Assembly (NCBI RefSeq): GCF_005885605.1
Contig: NZ_SZVP01000008.1
Location: 87,277-151,276 of the forward strand
Direction: 5' to 3'
DNA from: Colwellia ponticola
GTDB lineage: Bacteria; Pseudomonadota; Gammaproteobacteria; Enterobacterales; Alteromonadaceae
Length of the DNA stretch: 64,000 bases
Below the pieces are notes generated by a model, which was not told the DNA's origin, did no database searches, and saw only the letters and a list, made by a program, of their open reading frames with translations. Positions 9,427-19,694 of the stretch are shown here, piece by piece; position 1 is the first letter of the stretch, and the number at the start of each line of letters is the position of its first letter. Made by a program: the position numbers and the translations under genes.

Positions 9427-10686
9427 TTACTTTTGGTAAACTGGGAATTGAGTACATAACGCTTTCACTTGACCTTTAACGCGGTTAATAACGTCTTCAT
9501 TGTCAATATCATCAAGAATGTCACAGATCCAACCTGTTAATGCTTGTGTTTCTTCAATACCAAAGCCACGACGGGTAATCGCTGGCGTACCTAAACGTAA
9601 ACCTGAAGTAACAAACGGAGAGCGAGGATCGTTTGGTACGGAGTTTTTGTTTACCGTAATGTGCGCTTTACCTAAAGCCGCATCAGCGTCTTTACCAGTA
9701 ATATCTTTATCGATTAAATCAAGTAACAATAAGTGGTTTTCTGTGCCGTTAGACACAACTTTATAGCCACGTTCTTGTAATACAGCGACCATGGCTTTAG
9801 CGTTATCTAAAACACCTTGTTGGTACACTTTAAACTCAGGCTGTAATGCTTCTTTAAAAGCTACCGCTTTGGCAGCAATAATGTGCATTAATGGGCCACC
9901 TTGACCACCAGGGAAAACCGCGCTGTTAAGCTTTTTGTAAATAGCTTCGTCATCACAAGCAGAAACAATTAAACCGCCACGAGGGCCAGCTAATGTTTTA
10001 TGTGTCGTTGTTGTTACCACATGTGCGTGCGGTAACGGGCTAGGATAAAGACCCGCGGCAATTAAACCGGCAACGTGAGCCATATCAACAAAGAAAATAG
10101 CATCAATTTTATCAGCGATAGCGCGCATACGAGCCCAATCAACCACACCAGAGAATGCTGAGAAACCACCAATAATCATTTCTGGTTTATGCTCTAATGC
10201 TAAGCGCTCTAGCTCTTCATAGTCAATATCACCTGTTTCAGGGTGAAGTCCATATTGAAATGCTTCGTAAGATTTGCCTGAAAAACTAACATGTGCGCCA
10301 TGAGTTAAGTGACCGCCGTGAGCTAAGCTCATACCTAACACTTTACCGCCTGGGGTAACTAAGGCTTGAAAAACAGCCGCATTAGCTTGTGAACCAGCGT
10401 GTGGTTGAACGTTTGCATAGGTAGCGCCAAATAACTCTTTAGCACGGTCAATAGCTAATTGCTCAGCAACATCAACATATTCACAACCACCGTAGTAACG
10501 TTTACCAGGGTAACCTTCAGCGTACTTGTTCGTTAACTGTGAACCTTGAGCTTCAAGAACGCGCGGGCTACAGTAGTTTTCAGAAGCGATCAGTTCAATG
10601 TGCTCTTCTTGGCGAATAACTTCATTGCTCATTGCTTGATAAAGTTCAGGATCAAAGTCAGCAATATTCATATCACGAGTAAACAT
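9427..10686 (-). CDS. glyA: Serine hydroxymethyltransferase
   Basis: 419 residues, full length. A PLP enzyme that converts serine plus tetrahydrofolate to glycine plus 5,10-methylenetetrahydrofolate, the main one-carbon source. The PLP lysine motif ([14 protein letters not shown]) and the substrate-site segment ([14 protein letters not shown]) are intact. Upstream at 10717-10791 are two PurR-like sites, matching the known purine control of glyA in related bacteria. It is separated from nrdR by a terminator, so it is probably its own transcription unit. Confidence 0.97.
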   Translation of the reverse strand: MFTRDMNIADFDPELYQAMSNEVIRQEEHIELIASENYCSPRVLEAQGSQLTNKYAEGYPGKRYYGGCEYVDVAEQLAIDRAKELFGATYANVQPHAGSQANAAVFQALVTPGGKVLGMSLAHGGHLTHGAHVSFSGKSYEAFQYGLHPETGDIDYEELERLALEHKPEMIIGGFSAFSGVVDWARMRAIADKIDAIFFVDMAHVAGLIAAGLYPSPLPHAHVVTTTTHKTLAGPRGGLIVSACDDEAIYKKLNSAVFPGGQGGPLMHIIAAKAVAFKEALQPEFKVYQQGVLDNAKAMVAVLQERGYKVVSNGTENHLLLLDLIDKDITGKDADAALGKAHITVNKNSVPNDPRSPFVTSGLRLGTPAITRRGFGIEETQALTGWICDILDDIDNEDVINRVKGQVKALCTQFPVYQK

Positions 10687-10716
10687 GTTCTATTCCTTAA
10701 GTATTTCAGCCCAAGG

Positions 10717-10791
10717 CTGCAAACGTTGCCCTAATTAACGCCTAGCTTAATACCTAATAATATTAGGCACTGAGTACGCAAACTTGGACAG
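10717..10791 (-). promoter_or_regulatory. Putative PurR operator region upstream of glyA
   Basis: Two matches to the PurR palindrome ACGCAAACGTTTGCGT: 10717-10732 (core GCAAACGTT, 11 of 16) and 10776-10791 (left half ACGCAAAC perfect, 10 of 16). They lie 31-46 and 90-105 bases before the glyA ATG. A separate palindrome, CCTAATAATATTAGG, sits at 10752-10766. The remainder of the gap to ~11100 shows no recognisable feature. Regulation by PurR is inferred from the motif and from the family's known control. Confidence 0.4.
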
Positions 10792-11104
10792 ACAAAAATT
10801 ATTGGCAGTATATTGCCCTATTTCTCACTCATTGTACACGGTAAAACGGGCTCGTTTTAGTCCATTCCACCTTGTTTTAGCGCATCAATGGTTCACTAAT
10901 TATTCATAAATGTATGCGTAACAAGTTGATAGCTCTGTCTACTAAAACAGGGATAGAAACTATAACTAAGCGTAAAGCCACTTACAACGAATATAAACCA
11001 TAGTTAACATAACTAAACCGTATAATTTTCGGTAATAATTAATAACACCAAACCACCATTAATTTTATTGAAATTTTTTACCTTAATTATTGAAATCCAG
11101 AAAG

Positions 11105-11143
11105 CAAAAAACACCGCCACAATAATAAATGACAGTGTTTTTT
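11105..11143 (-). terminator. Terminator of the ABC exporter operon
   Basis: A 13-bp stem with two G-U pairs (11107-11119 with 11131-11143). The A-rich left arm gives a T tract on the minus strand after the permease gene. Confidence 0.75.
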
Positions 11144-11168
11144 ATTCGTTCAAACTATTATTTACACG

Positions 11169-12359
11169 TTAACTTAACGCCATCACTACTTTTTCTGATT
11201 TTAATTTTTTAGCTAACGCTAAGATTAAGGCAACGGTGATTACAATGGTAACCGAGCTGGTAGTAAATACCGCTAACCAATCAAGTTCAACGCCTTTAAA
11301 AATCTTTTCAATAATCATCGATTGCCCAGCTATAGGTAGCCAGTTTAGCCACTGAGGACGATCATCCATCATAGAAATAACAAAAGGAATAAAGGCCGGG
11401 ATCCCGATAAGCATACCCACGGTTGATTGTGCTTCTTTAAAACTTTTTGTTTGAAAAGCAACAAATAACTGACAGGCTGAGGCAAAGAAACAAATAGGTA
11501 AAAGTAGTAATAGTAATATGGCTGCCGTTGATAAATCTAAACTAAAAGTTGCACCAATTTTTGTTAAATCGACAAAACCAACAGACACCGAAGTGAGTAA
11601 TAAAATAAGTAACACGCCAATAACCGAAATGGTTGACGCACTGATCAGTTTTGCTAACACTATTTTTAAGGTACTTACTGGCTGGCAAAGTAACATTTCT
11701 AATACATTACGCTCACGTTCGCCAGCGCTTGAGTCAATCGCTACCGATAAACCAGACATAAATGCCGCTAACATTAAATACAGCCCAAGCATCATTGAAA
11801 TCAGCATAAAGGTTGCGTCTGGCTTAGCTGTGTCTTGCTCTACTAATTCAAGCGGGTTTAATAAACGAATATCGACGCCACGTAGCAGTAAACGTTTATA
11901 ACCTATCGATAAAGAGAAGGCACGTAGCGCATTGTTAATTCGCCTTACGGGTGGTTGCACCGCTTTATCGGTAAAATCAGCTTGTAGATGTAACTGAATA
12001 GGCTTACCTGCTGCCATATCTGCAGCGTAGTTTGCGGGAATGTTAAGGGTTATACTTCGTTGCTGCCACGTTGATTTTTCATCTGCAGGCACATCAACAA
12101 ATGCCAATAAATTATTATCGGCAAAGTGTTTTATTAGCTGTGGTGCATATTCAGCACCACTAAATTTCACGTAAACGGGTGGCTCGTCGACTAATTTTTC
12201 AATCATGATTTTTGATATCATCATAATGCCAATAGGAGCTAAAATAGCCATCATTAATGCGACCATCAACGCGCGTTTATCCCGAAAGGCTTCTCGATAT
12301 TCTTTTAGCACTAGTGCTTTGAGCTGAATAAGATCTCGCGTCAAATTCGACATCATCAC
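11169..12359 (-). CDS. ABC-2 type exporter permease (NatB-like)
   Basis: 396 residues. A transmembrane helix near residues 30-50 is followed by a large extracytoplasmic domain (about 55-180), then five more hydrophobic segments from ~185 to 385 including a long leucine run (ILLLLLLPICFFAS). This is the architecture of NatB-type ABC-2 permeases, which work with one ATPase to export sodium or other small substrates. The start overlaps the stop of the ATPase gene by four bases (ATGA), so they form a coupled pair. The substrate cannot be deduced from sequence. Confidence 0.85.
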   Translation of the reverse strand: MMMSNLTRDLIQLKALVLKEYREAFRDKRALMVALMMAILAPIGIMMISKIMIEKLVDEPPVYVKFSGAEYAPQLIKHFADNNLLAFVDVPADEKSTWQQRSITLNIPANYAADMAAGKPIQLHLQADFTDKAVQPPVRRINNALRAFSLSIGYKRLLLRGVDIRLLNPLELVEQDTAKPDATFMLISMMLGLYLMLAAFMSGLSVAIDSSAGERERNVLEMLLCQPVSTLKIVLAKLISASTISVIGVLLILLLTSVSVGFVDLTKIGATFSLDLSTAAILLLLLLPICFFASACQLFVAFQTKSFKEAQSTVGMLIGIPAFIPFVISMMDDRPQWLNWLPIAGQSMIIEKIFKGVELDWLAVFTTSSVTIVITVALILALAKKLKSEKVVMALS

Positions 12360-13111
12360 GCGGCTACCCCTTCATCTGAGCCAATTAATTTAACAAAAGC
12401 TTCTTCTAAATTGCTTTCACCTGCTAATTCACATAATTCTTGTGGTGTGCCTTGTGCGGCTAATTTTCCATTCGCAACAATAATCACTCGGTCACAGAGC
12501 GCAGCAACTTCTTGCATAACGTGCGATGAAAATAAAATACAATGCCCTTTGGCTTTAAATTTTGCTAAATGATTACGTAATATACGGGTACTCATCACAT
12601 CTAAACCACGTGTAGGTTCATCTAATACAAAATTTTGTGGTTGATGTACTAACGCCTGCGCTAAGGTGATTTTCATGCGTTGACCTTGAGAAAAACCAAC
12701 GGTTTTACGATGAGCAAGCTCGCCTAAGTCTAAATCTTGAATAACTTGCTCAATAGCTTGTTTTTTAACTTGCCCTGACATGCCATGCAAACTAGCAAAG
12801 TAGTCAATTTGTTCATAAGCGGTAAGGCGCTCATACAAACCAAACTTATCGGGAAAAATGCCTAACTTGGCGCGAGCCGCTAATGGTTTTTCAGTAACAC
12901 TGATACCATCGATAGTGGCAAAGCCTTCATCAGCGCAGAGTAAGCCATATAAAGTGCGTAAGCAGGTGGTTTTTCCGGCACCATTTGGTCCTAAAATACC
13001 GGTGATTTCGCCATCGTTGGCGGTGAAAGATAACCCGTCTAAGGCTTTAACCGTATTTTTTTTATTTTTCTTATCAATAAAACTTTTATGTAAATTATTT
13101 ACTTCAATCAT
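12356..13111 (-). CDS. ABC transporter ATP-binding protein (NatA-like)
   Basis: 251 residues, one nucleotide-binding domain. Walker A GPNGAGKTT (about 42-50), signature FSQGQ (about 140), Walker B FVLDEPT (about 160), and the switch histidine in SSHVMQE are all present. The short C-terminal tail is typical of ABC-2 exporters. The start is ATG 13111 with AGGAAAA upstream. It powers the permease encoded immediately downstream. An exported peptidase lies 72 bases upstream on the same strand and may share the transcript. Confidence 0.92.
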   Translation of the reverse strand: MIEVNNLHKSFIDKKNKKNTVKALDGLSFTANDGEITGILGPNGAGKTTCLRTLYGLLCADEGFATIDGISVTEKPLAARAKLGIFPDKFGLYERLTAYEQIDYFASLHGMSGQVKKQAIEQVIQDLDLGELAHRKTVGFSQGQRMKITLAQALVHQPQNFVLDEPTRGLDVMSTRILRNHLAKFKAKGHCILFSSHVMQEVAALCDRVIIVANGKLAAQGTPQELCELAGESNLEEAFVKLIGSDEGVAA

Positions 13112-13183
13112 TTATTTTTCCTAGGCGTGTCAGCACTTGTTAATAGCTAAGCTTGCTAAGCTCTTATTGTGCAGGTAAGTGCT

Positions 13184-14656
13184 CTATTGAATACCATTAA
13201 CACTGGTCATAAAGCGTTCTTGAGGAATGTTTTGTAAACAGGATTCGTCAAGGTTTCCAGGCGCTTTACTGGTTAAAAATTGATTAATAATATCACTAGC
13301 ACAGGTACTCATTGCGACGGTATGTGAAGCATTATCGATAATAATATGATGGCTATTAGGTAACGATTTTGCTGAATACTCACCATTGCTTGGCGGTGTT
13401 ACTGGATCTAAGTTACCTGATAAAATCAACGTCGGAATATTAGCGGTGACGCGTTGATAAAAATCTTCACTGGGGCGGTATTGAGGAAAGAAAGGACAAA
13501 CCATATCCCAGGCCAGTTGACTGTCTTTACCATCAAAATTATTATCAGCGTCGGCTGCCTTATCTGCTGCTGAGACTCTTGGCATATCTTCATTACAGAC
13601 AATATTAAAAAGTAAACCGGTATACACCAATTGCTCTCCTTCAGTGCGCGCCATCAAACCAATTAGCGGTTGATAGTTACCTAAAAAAGCTTGATGGATA
13701 ACCAATGGCACCATAGAGCGACCTTCCATACCATACAGTTGAAAGCGTAAATTGCCGGTAAATTTAGTATCGTCGATTAGAAGTTTAGTAGGTGTACCTA
13801 AGCGAGGGTGTAAAATATCCATATCAACGGGCTCTTTGGCTAAACGAGCTTTAACGATTTGAAACTCTTGCGCTACATTAGGAAATGCTTTATGACAAGG
13901 GGCGCTATTTTTACAGTTTTCTAGCAATAAATTAAAAGAGCGCGCGCCACTTTGACCAAATAGTCCAATGGGCACTTCAATGGGACCGACACTATCAAGT
14001 ACGACACTAGCAAGTGACTCAGGAAACATACGCATAAAGACTAAACCTGCGCGAGTACCGTAAGAGCCACCATAAATATTTAATTTTTTATGACCTAGCG
14101 CAGCACGAATAGCGTCAAAGTCTCGAATAGCATTTTCAGAGTTATACTGTGTGACATCGCCGGTAAATTGTTTAACACAATCAGTGACCTCTGCGGGGGT
14201 TAAGGCATCAGGCAGAGCGCTGTAAACATTATCAACCGCTTCAAATTCACACGACAATGGACTACTTTCACCAGTACCTCGTTGGTCTACTAAAATAATA
14301 TCGCGCGTTTTACGCACTTCACGAAAAACACGATTTAATCCTGTCGCTAATTCAACTGCGGCCTGGCCTGGCCCACCGGCCAAAAACATTAACGGTGTTT
14401 TGTATTCGCTATCATCAATAGCAGGCAATACTGCAAAATTAATCGCTATTTTAGTGCCCTCTGATTGCTGATAGTTTTCCGGTACTACCAACTTACCACA
14501 TTTCACTTGTGAACGTATTTCTCCTAAATGACAATCTTCTAAGGTTAACTTTTCTAACGGTAACTCTTCTACCAGTAACGAAGCATCACTCGCCCACACG
14601 GTTGTGCTTAGCATTAACACCGCTAGCGTAATAATTTTGTTCCAGTTTACTTTCAT
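13184..14656 (-). CDS. Exported alpha/beta-hydrolase peptidase (tripeptidyl aminopeptidase/proline iminopeptidase-like)
   Basis: 490 residues with a signal peptide (about 1-22, ending VWA-SD). Oxyanion-hole segment AGGPGQAAVE, nucleophile elbow GGSYGTR (Ser near residue 199), acidic residue in LILSGNLDPVTPP and the histidine in NASHTVA complete an S33-type triad. A C-terminal TAP-like domain is present. Paired cysteines suggest periplasmic disulfides. It probably releases N-terminal residues or tripeptides from peptides in the periplasm. The start is ATG 14656 with AAGGAAA. Gene order peptidase-ATPase-permease suggests a shared unit. Confidence 0.85.
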   Translation of the reverse strand: MKVNWNKIITLAVLMLSTTVWASDASLLVEELPLEKLTLEDCHLGEIRSQVKCGKLVVPENYQQSEGTKIAINFAVLPAIDDSEYKTPLMFLAGGPGQAAVELATGLNRVFREVRKTRDIILVDQRGTGESSPLSCEFEAVDNVYSALPDALTPAEVTDCVKQFTGDVTQYNSENAIRDFDAIRAALGHKKLNIYGGSYGTRAGLVFMRMFPESLASVVLDSVGPIEVPIGLFGQSGARSFNLLLENCKNSAPCHKAFPNVAQEFQIVKARLAKEPVDMDILHPRLGTPTKLLIDDTKFTGNLRFQLYGMEGRSMVPLVIHQAFLGNYQPLIGLMARTEGEQLVYTGLLFNIVCNEDMPRVSAADKAADADNNFDGKDSQLAWDMVCPFFPQYRPSEDFYQRVTANIPTLILSGNLDPVTPPSNGEYSAKSLPNSHHIIIDNASHTVAMSTCASDIINQFLTSKAPGNLDESCLQNIPQERFMTSVNGIQ

Positions 14657-14841
14657 GGTTTTTCCTTAATAGCGCACTACCCAGGTAGTCTGAACAATTA
14701 TTATGCCATTTAAAGAAGATTAAATAAGTAATTAGCGACTTTATTCATCTCAACATTAAAAAATTATAAATAGTCATTCACAAACACCTGAATAAGGGAT
14801 ATGGTTTAGGTATATATTTTTACTAAATTGTGGCCTTTACT

Positions 14842-15060
14842 ATGGAATTAAATCAGTGGGTAGACGAGTTATTTGAGATATTCGATGAAGATAAAGACGG
14901 CGTGATAAGTCGCTCTGAATTTGTTGAATTAATTGATGTTTTATTGCAAGACAAAGGTATTCGCATGTGCGAAAGCATTTTTAAACGTTTTGATAAAAAT
15001 CACAGCAATTCAATTAATAAAGAAGAGCTAAAAGACATGGTGATCGAGTTAGCGCTTTAG
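14842..15060 (+). CDS. Small EF-hand calcium-binding protein
   Basis: 72 residues from ATG 14842; a GTG at 14830 would add four residues, and neither has a clear ribosome site. Two EF-hand loops are complete: DEDKDGVISRSE (about 15-26) and DKNHSNSINKEE (about 50-61), with Asp/Asn/Ser at positions 1, 3, 5 and 9 and Glu at 12. There is no signal peptide, so it is a cytoplasmic calmodulin-like single pair. No partner gene is obvious. It converges with fabV across a shared terminator. Confidence 0.88.
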   Translation: MELNQWVDELFEIFDEDKDGVISRSEFVELIDVLLQDKGIRMCESIFKRFDKNHSNSINKEELKDMVIELAL

Positions 15061-15132
15061 TTAGCAATGTTCATGAACAATACGCTCTTAAAGTAATGGT
15101 TAAAACGATAAAAATTAATAATCGACATTGAT

Positions 15133-15183
15133 AAAAAAGCCACCAGCTATAACATTATTATTAGTTTTAGTTGGTGGCTTTTT
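15133..15183. terminator. Bidirectional terminator between the EF-hand gene and fabV
   Basis: A 12-bp outer stem (15134-15145 with 15172-15183) continues inward through almost fully paired arms. The A run on the left and T run on the right let it serve both strands. Confidence 0.9.
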
Positions 15184-15201
15184 AATAAATTATTTAATTA
15201 C

Positions 15202-16392
15202 TTACAGTAAATTGTTTATCGCAACTTCTGGGCTAACATCCGCATCGTAGTCAACACCTGCAACATCAAAACCAAACAGTTTTAAGAACTCTTGATGATA
15301 AGCAACGTAATCGGTTAACTCGTCAATAGTGTCGGTTTCAACACGGTTCCAAATATCGGTAACACGCTGCTGAACACTGTCTTCAAGTTCTTTATAATTT
15401 TGACGGAAACGACCTTGCTCATCTAAACGAGGTGAGTCACTGTAAATGTTTTCTTTAAATAGATTAGCTATTTGCTCAATACAGCCTTCATAAGTACCAT
15501 CTGCTTTCATCACTTTAAACATCGCTGAAATATACAACGGCATAATAGGAATAGCAGAACTGGCTTGTGTTACCACGGCATTTAATGAGGTAACGCGTGC
15601 TTGGCCATTTACGTTAGCCGTTGCTGCATTAATAGCACTCGCAGCGCGGTCTAAATCTTCTTTCGCTTTACCAATAGTGGCTTTACCGTAAATAGGCCAA
15701 GTTAATTCTTTACCAATATAAGTGTAAGCCACGGTTTTAACACCTTCAGCCAATACACCGGCTTCGCCAAGCGCATTCATCCACAATTCCCAATCAGCGC
15801 CACCCATCACATCAATAGTCCCCTGAATCTCAGCGTCATTTGCTGCTTCAACAGAAACTTCATCGATGACACGCTTTGAAGTATTAAGGTTTTTAGTGGT
15901 AACGCTTTGACCAATAGGCTTTAGCGTAGAAGAGTAGACTTCACCGGTATCGGGATCGGTTCTACGTGGCGATGCCAATGAGTAAACGACTAAATCAACT
16001 TTACCCATATCCGCTTTAATCGCTTCAATGGCTTTAGCTTTTATTTCATGAGAAAAAGCATCACCGTTAATGTTTTTAGCGTAAATACCGGCTTCGTCTG
16101 CTGCTTTTACAAAAGCGGCAGTATTATACCAACCCGCAGAAGCTGTTTTCTTCTCTGTTGGTGGTTTTTCAAAAAAGATACCCAGTGTTTTAGCGTCATG
16201 ACCAAACGTTGCTGTGATACGTGAAGCTAAACCATAGCCAGTAGAAGCACCAATCACTAAAACATTTTTAGGGCCTGTAGCGGCTGGCGTTTGTGCTTTT
16301 ACATAAGCAATTTGCTCATTAACATGGGCTTCACAACCTACTGGGTGAGCATTAGTACAGATAAAACCACGAATTTTTGGTTTGATAACCAT
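15202..16392 (-). CDS. fabV: Trans-2-enoyl-ACP/CoA reductase FabV (NADH)
   Basis: 396 residues. Performs the last reduction of each fatty-acid elongation cycle and belongs to the triclosan-insensitive class. The dinucleotide motif [11 protein letters not shown] (about 49-59), YSLASPRR (about 137) and the catalytic Tyr-X8-Lys ([18 protein letters not shown]) are intact. The opening [19 protein letters not shown] is characteristic. It is monocistronic, ending at the shared terminator. Whether a FabI also exists cannot be seen here. Confidence 0.96.
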   Translation of the reverse strand: MVIKPKIRGFICTNAHPVGCEAHVNEQIAYVKAQTPAATGPKNVLVIGASTGYGLASRITATFGHDAKTLGIFFEKPPTEKKTASAGWYNTAAFVKAADEAGIYAKNINGDAFSHEIKAKAIEAIKADMGKVDLVVYSLASPRRTDPDTGEVYSSTLKPIGQSVTTKNLNTSKRVIDEVSVEAANDAEIQGTIDVMGGADWELWMNALGEAGVLAEGVKTVAYTYIGKELTWPIYGKATIGKAKEDLDRAASAINAATANVNGQARVTSLNAVVTQASSAIPIMPLYISAMFKVMKADGTYEGCIEQIANLFKENIYSDSPRLDEQGRFRQNYKELEDSVQQRVTDIWNRVETDTIDELTDYVAYHQEFLKLFGFDVAGVDYDADVSPEVAINNLL

Positions 16393-16559
16393 AAGTAAAC
16401 CTTTTTATTTATAATAGTGACTCAGCTAGGGTCATACTAGGTGTAAAAACACAGCTAAGGTTTGAAAAAACTTCAAAAATATTAATGACATTGTACCCTG
16501 CCTTACACCTAAAGAGGTACGACCAGGGTAGCATGGTGATTAATAACAATAATATAACG

Positions 16560-16874
16560 CTATTTTCCGCCACCTAAACACTTAGGTGAACTCGGCGTAT
16601 TACCGCCATGAAGTGCTTGCCACTCTGTTTGTGTATAGGTGTGTAACGCCAGCGCATGAATTTTCTCAGCAAGCTCTTGTGACAACACGCTATTAACCAA
16701 ACGATGACGCTTGATTAAACGCTCATTTTCAAAAGCATTTGCAACAATAACCACTTTAAAGTGAGATTCACTGCCTGGGGGCACATTATGATTATTACTC
16801 TCATTAATCAGTTCTAAATGTAATGGTTGAAATGCATCAAGTAACTTTTTTTCAATAACAGCGGCAACAGTCAT
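16560..16874 (-). CDS. bolA: BolA family protein
   Basis: 104 residues. BolA proteins bind [2Fe-2S] clusters with monothiol glutaredoxins and regulate morphology and stress genes. The conserved segments are visible: LELINESNNH, SHFKVVIV, and the helix-turn-helix-like RHRLVNSVLSQEL, plus a histidine-containing HALALHTYT. yajG, the usual neighbour of bolA in enterobacteria, lies close by on the other side of rlmG, supporting the orthology. It is divergent from rlmG with ~195 bases between them. Confidence 0.93.
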   Translation of the reverse strand: MTVAAVIEKKLLDAFQPLHLELINESNNHNVPPGSESHFKVVIVANAFENERLIKRHRLVNSVLSQELAEKIHALALHTYTQTEWQALHGGNTPSSPKCLGGGK

Positions 16875-17069
16875 TATTTTCTCGCTTAGTAAAAAGATGA
16901 AGCACTAAAGGTAATATAGTTATACCTTTTGAGAGACTAGTTCCAAAGGATACTAACTCTCGATAGTTAAGGGCTAAATATTTTAGCTGATTTCAGTTGA
17001 TAGACCAACACTATGTTGTGAATTATGGCACAATAGCGGGCAATTTTTACTGACCTTTAGCCTATATTT

Positions 17070-18260
17070 ATGATCAGCCCTTTTATTGTTAATGATAAAA
17101 ACTTATTTCTTAGCCGCTTTCCTGTTTCACAGGTAAATCGTAGTTTACAAGCGTGGGATTCAGCCGATGAATATCTAATTAACTATATTGATGAACAAGG
17201 GTTAATTAACGCCCAGACCAAGGTCGCTATCTTTAATGATGCTTTTGGGGCCCTAGCCAGCAACTTTTGCCACTCAGCAACGGAAAAACCTGAAGTTATT
17301 GCTATTAATGACTCTTATGTTAGTCAACAAGGCGCTTTGTATAACATTGAGCAAAATAATCTAGATGATAATAATGTTAAGCAATTAAGTTCGCTTGATA
17401 GTTTACCTAGCGATATTGATATTATTTTATACAAAATACCTAAAAGTAAATCGTTACTGATTGAACAGCTTATCCAGATAAAAAAATCGGTTAGTGACAG
17501 CTGTATTTTTATTGCCGCAGATCGCGCTAAAGAAATTCATAGTGCAACGTTAAAAGTATTTGAAAAATATCTAGGTAGCACTAAAACCTCTTTAGCGGTA
17601 AAAAAAGCACGCTTAGTTTTTTGTCAGCTTGATTCTTTGCTTATAAACAAGCAGGTACACCAATCACCTTTCCCGACGGTGTGGTCATTAGCTCATCAAT
17701 CAACAAATGACTCACCATCGCGCGAATTTACCATCAGTAACCATGCCAATGTCTACGCACGAGAAAAACTTGATATTGGCGCGCGCTATTTTATTGAAAA
17801 CTTACCTCACGTGGCAGCTAACGCTAAAGTTATTGATTTAGGCTGCGGTAATGGGGTTATCGGTCTATCGGTATTAGCAAACCAACCTCAAGCACACGTA
17901 CAATTTATTGATGAGTCAGTTATGGCTATTGCCTCAGCGCAGCAAAATATACAAACTAATATGCCCGAGTTAATTAACCAATGTGAATTTACCCTTAACG
18001 ATTCATTAACCGATATTGAAGGCGGCAGCGTTGATTTAATTTTATGTAACCCACCTTTTCATCAAAATACCGCTACAACCGATCATATTGCTTGGCAGAT
18101 GTTTAAAGACAGTCACAGAGTGTTGAAAAAAGGTGGCGAGTTACGTATTATTGGCAACCAAAAACTAGCTTATCATATTAAATTACAAAGACTTTTTGGT
18201 AATGAAACCTTAATAGCCAGTAATAATAAATTTGTTACTCAATCAGCCATTAAACGATAA
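17070..18260 (+). CDS. rlmG: 23S rRNA (guanine-1835-N2) methyltransferase RlmG
   Basis: 396 residues with the two-domain layout of RlmG: a degenerate N-terminal methyltransferase-like domain (about 1-215) and a catalytic Rossmann domain. The SAM motif DLGCGNGVIG (about 262-271) and catalytic NPPFH (about 333-337) are intact. It methylates G1835 of 23S rRNA using SAM. The start is ATG 17070. It is followed 15 bases later by yajG, so the two are co-transcribed. Confidence 0.93.
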   Translation: MISPFIVNDKNLFLSRFPVSQVNRSLQAWDSADEYLINYIDEQGLINAQTKVAIFNDAFGALASNFCHSATEKPEVIAINDSYVSQQGALYNIEQNNLDDNNVKQLSSLDSLPSDIDIILYKIPKSKSLLIEQLIQIKKSVSDSCIFIAADRAKEIHSATLKVFEKYLGSTKTSLAVKKARLVFCQLDSLLINKQVHQSPFPTVWSLAHQSTNDSPSREFTISNHANVYAREKLDIGARYFIENLPHVAANAKVIDLGCGNGVIGLSVLANQPQAHVQFIDESVMAIASAQQNIQTNMPELINQCEFTLNDSLTDIEGGSVDLILCNPPFHQNTATTDHIAWQMFKDSHRVLKKGGELRIIGNQKLAYHIKLQRLFGNETLIASNNKFVTQSAIKR

Positions 18261-18275
18261 AGGAACAAAGCAAAC

Positions 18276-18845
18276 ATGAAATTCATCCCCTTTAAAACAA
18301 TAACGCTACTATTTTTACTAGTCAGTATTGTAGGCTGTAGCACTATGCCGACACATTTAATTGTTTCGCCACAAATTAGCCTTTCACCCTCGAATCAATT
18401 AACAGGTAAAGAAGTGCAATTACATGTGGTTGATATGCGTACTAGCCCTCATATTATTCAAATACTTGAAAAAAATGAACCCGCTATTATTCTTTCATCT
18501 GAGCAACGTCTGGAAAATATTATTCAAGACACGTTAACAACACATTGGCAACAGCAGGGTTTAGCTATAAACGGATCTGCTGCTAATAAAATGACCGTAA
18601 CGGTAAAAAAAGCCATTATTAGTGTTGATCAAGAAAGTGTCAGTTACAGCACTCAAAGTGAAATTATTATTGAAGTGTCTATTGATAACAGCAAGCAAAC
18701 GCTAACTAGCAGTTTTAAAACACGTGCCCACAGTGAAGGTGCACTTAAAGCAGATGTCGCTGTATTAGAACGCGAGTTTAATCAGCACTTAAGTACACTA
18801 TTAACACAACTATTAACCAGTAGTGATATTAAAACTTTTCTATAA
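18276..18845 (+). CDS. yajG: YajG family lipoprotein
   Basis: 189 residues; lipobox IVGC (Cys about residue 21) after a hydrophobic signal. The family pattern is clear: an early IVSPQISLS strand, VVDMRTSPH, a helix LENIIQDTLTTHWQQQGL, and an amphipathic C-terminal helix. YajG members are predicted outer-membrane lipoproteins of unknown role encoded near bolA. The start is ATG 18276, preceded by AAGGAACAAAG. Confidence 0.9.
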   Translation: MKFIPFKTITLLFLLVSIVGCSTMPTHLIVSPQISLSPSNQLTGKEVQLHVVDMRTSPHIIQILEKNEPAIILSSEQRLENIIQDTLTTHWQQQGLAINGSAANKMTVTVKKAIISVDQESVSYSTQSEIIIEVSIDNSKQTLTSSFKTRAHSEGALKADVAVLEREFNQHLSTLLTQLLTSSDIKTFL

Positions 18846-18890
18846 TAATGTATGCCTAACAAGCGTACTTTCGAGCGGTGGTAAATCATT

Positions 18891-19478
18891 TTGAGCAATA
18901 TTTTACAGTTTCTTATAGCAAGTACTTTACTCATCACGAGCTGCTTTAGTCATGCCGTTGATCCAACTAATATCTACCCTAAAGTAAAGCTAGTCACTTC
19001 TATGGGTGTGATTGTTATTGAACTTGATAGAGTAAAGGCACCTATTACCGTGAATAACTTCTTAGAGTACGTGGTCAAAGGGGAATATAACAATACTATT
19101 TTTCATCGTATAATTGAGGGATTTATTGTACAAGGCGGTGGATATGACGCTGAGTTTAGCGCCAAAAAAGCCGCTAAAAACATTATTAATGAATCAGGCA
19201 ATGGTCTACAAAATGAATGGGGCACTATTGCTATGGCGAAAGAGAATAGACCTCATACCGCCAACCGACAATTCTTTTTTAACCTCGCCGATAATACTAC
19301 ATTAAATCCGGGTAGATCATGGGGCTATGCAGTTTTTGGTACTATTGTTGAAGGTGAAGAAGTACTCGCTACTATTGCGAAAGTACCCACTGAATACAAC
19401 GAAAAAATGGCGTGGAATGATGTGCCGATAAAACCCGTTATGCTAATCCAAGCAACATTATTACCCGCTAGTTATTAG
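18891..19478 (+). CDS. Periplasmic cyclophilin-type peptidyl-prolyl isomerase
   Basis: 195 residues with a signal peptide (about 1-22, FSHA-VD), so periplasmic. The cyclophilin fold is evident: FHRIIEGFIVQGGGY (catalytic Arg), NRQFFFNLADN and a C-terminal GYAVFGTIVEG. It speeds proline isomerisation during folding, like PpiA. No ATG fits; translation probably begins at TTG 18891. The tryptophan often found near the active site is not obvious at its usual place. An imperfect hairpin without a T tract (19478-19509) follows the stop. Confidence 0.9.
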   Translation: MSNILQFLIASTLLITSCFSHAVDPTNIYPKVKLVTSMGVIVIELDRVKAPITVNNFLEYVVKGEYNNTIFHRIIEGFIVQGGGYDAEFSAKKAAKNIINESGNGLQNEWGTIAMAKENRPHTANRQFFFNLADNTTLNPGRSWGYAVFGTIVEGEEVLATIAKVPTEYNEKMAWNDVPIKPVMLIQATLLPASY

Positions 19479-19694
19479 GTTTGCCTTAGTAATACTATTA
19501 CGGTAAACCGTACCAATACCCATAAATAAACTCTGCCATTTTTTGACAAAAAACTGATTATCACCGATACATTAGTTAGCTAGTAAACATTCTCGTCATA
19601 TAATACAAAGTATACATTATCTATAACACACACTTTTCAAGCAAATCACTTCTATTATTTTTGCACTGAACATAAGTATTTTTAAGGATCACTA

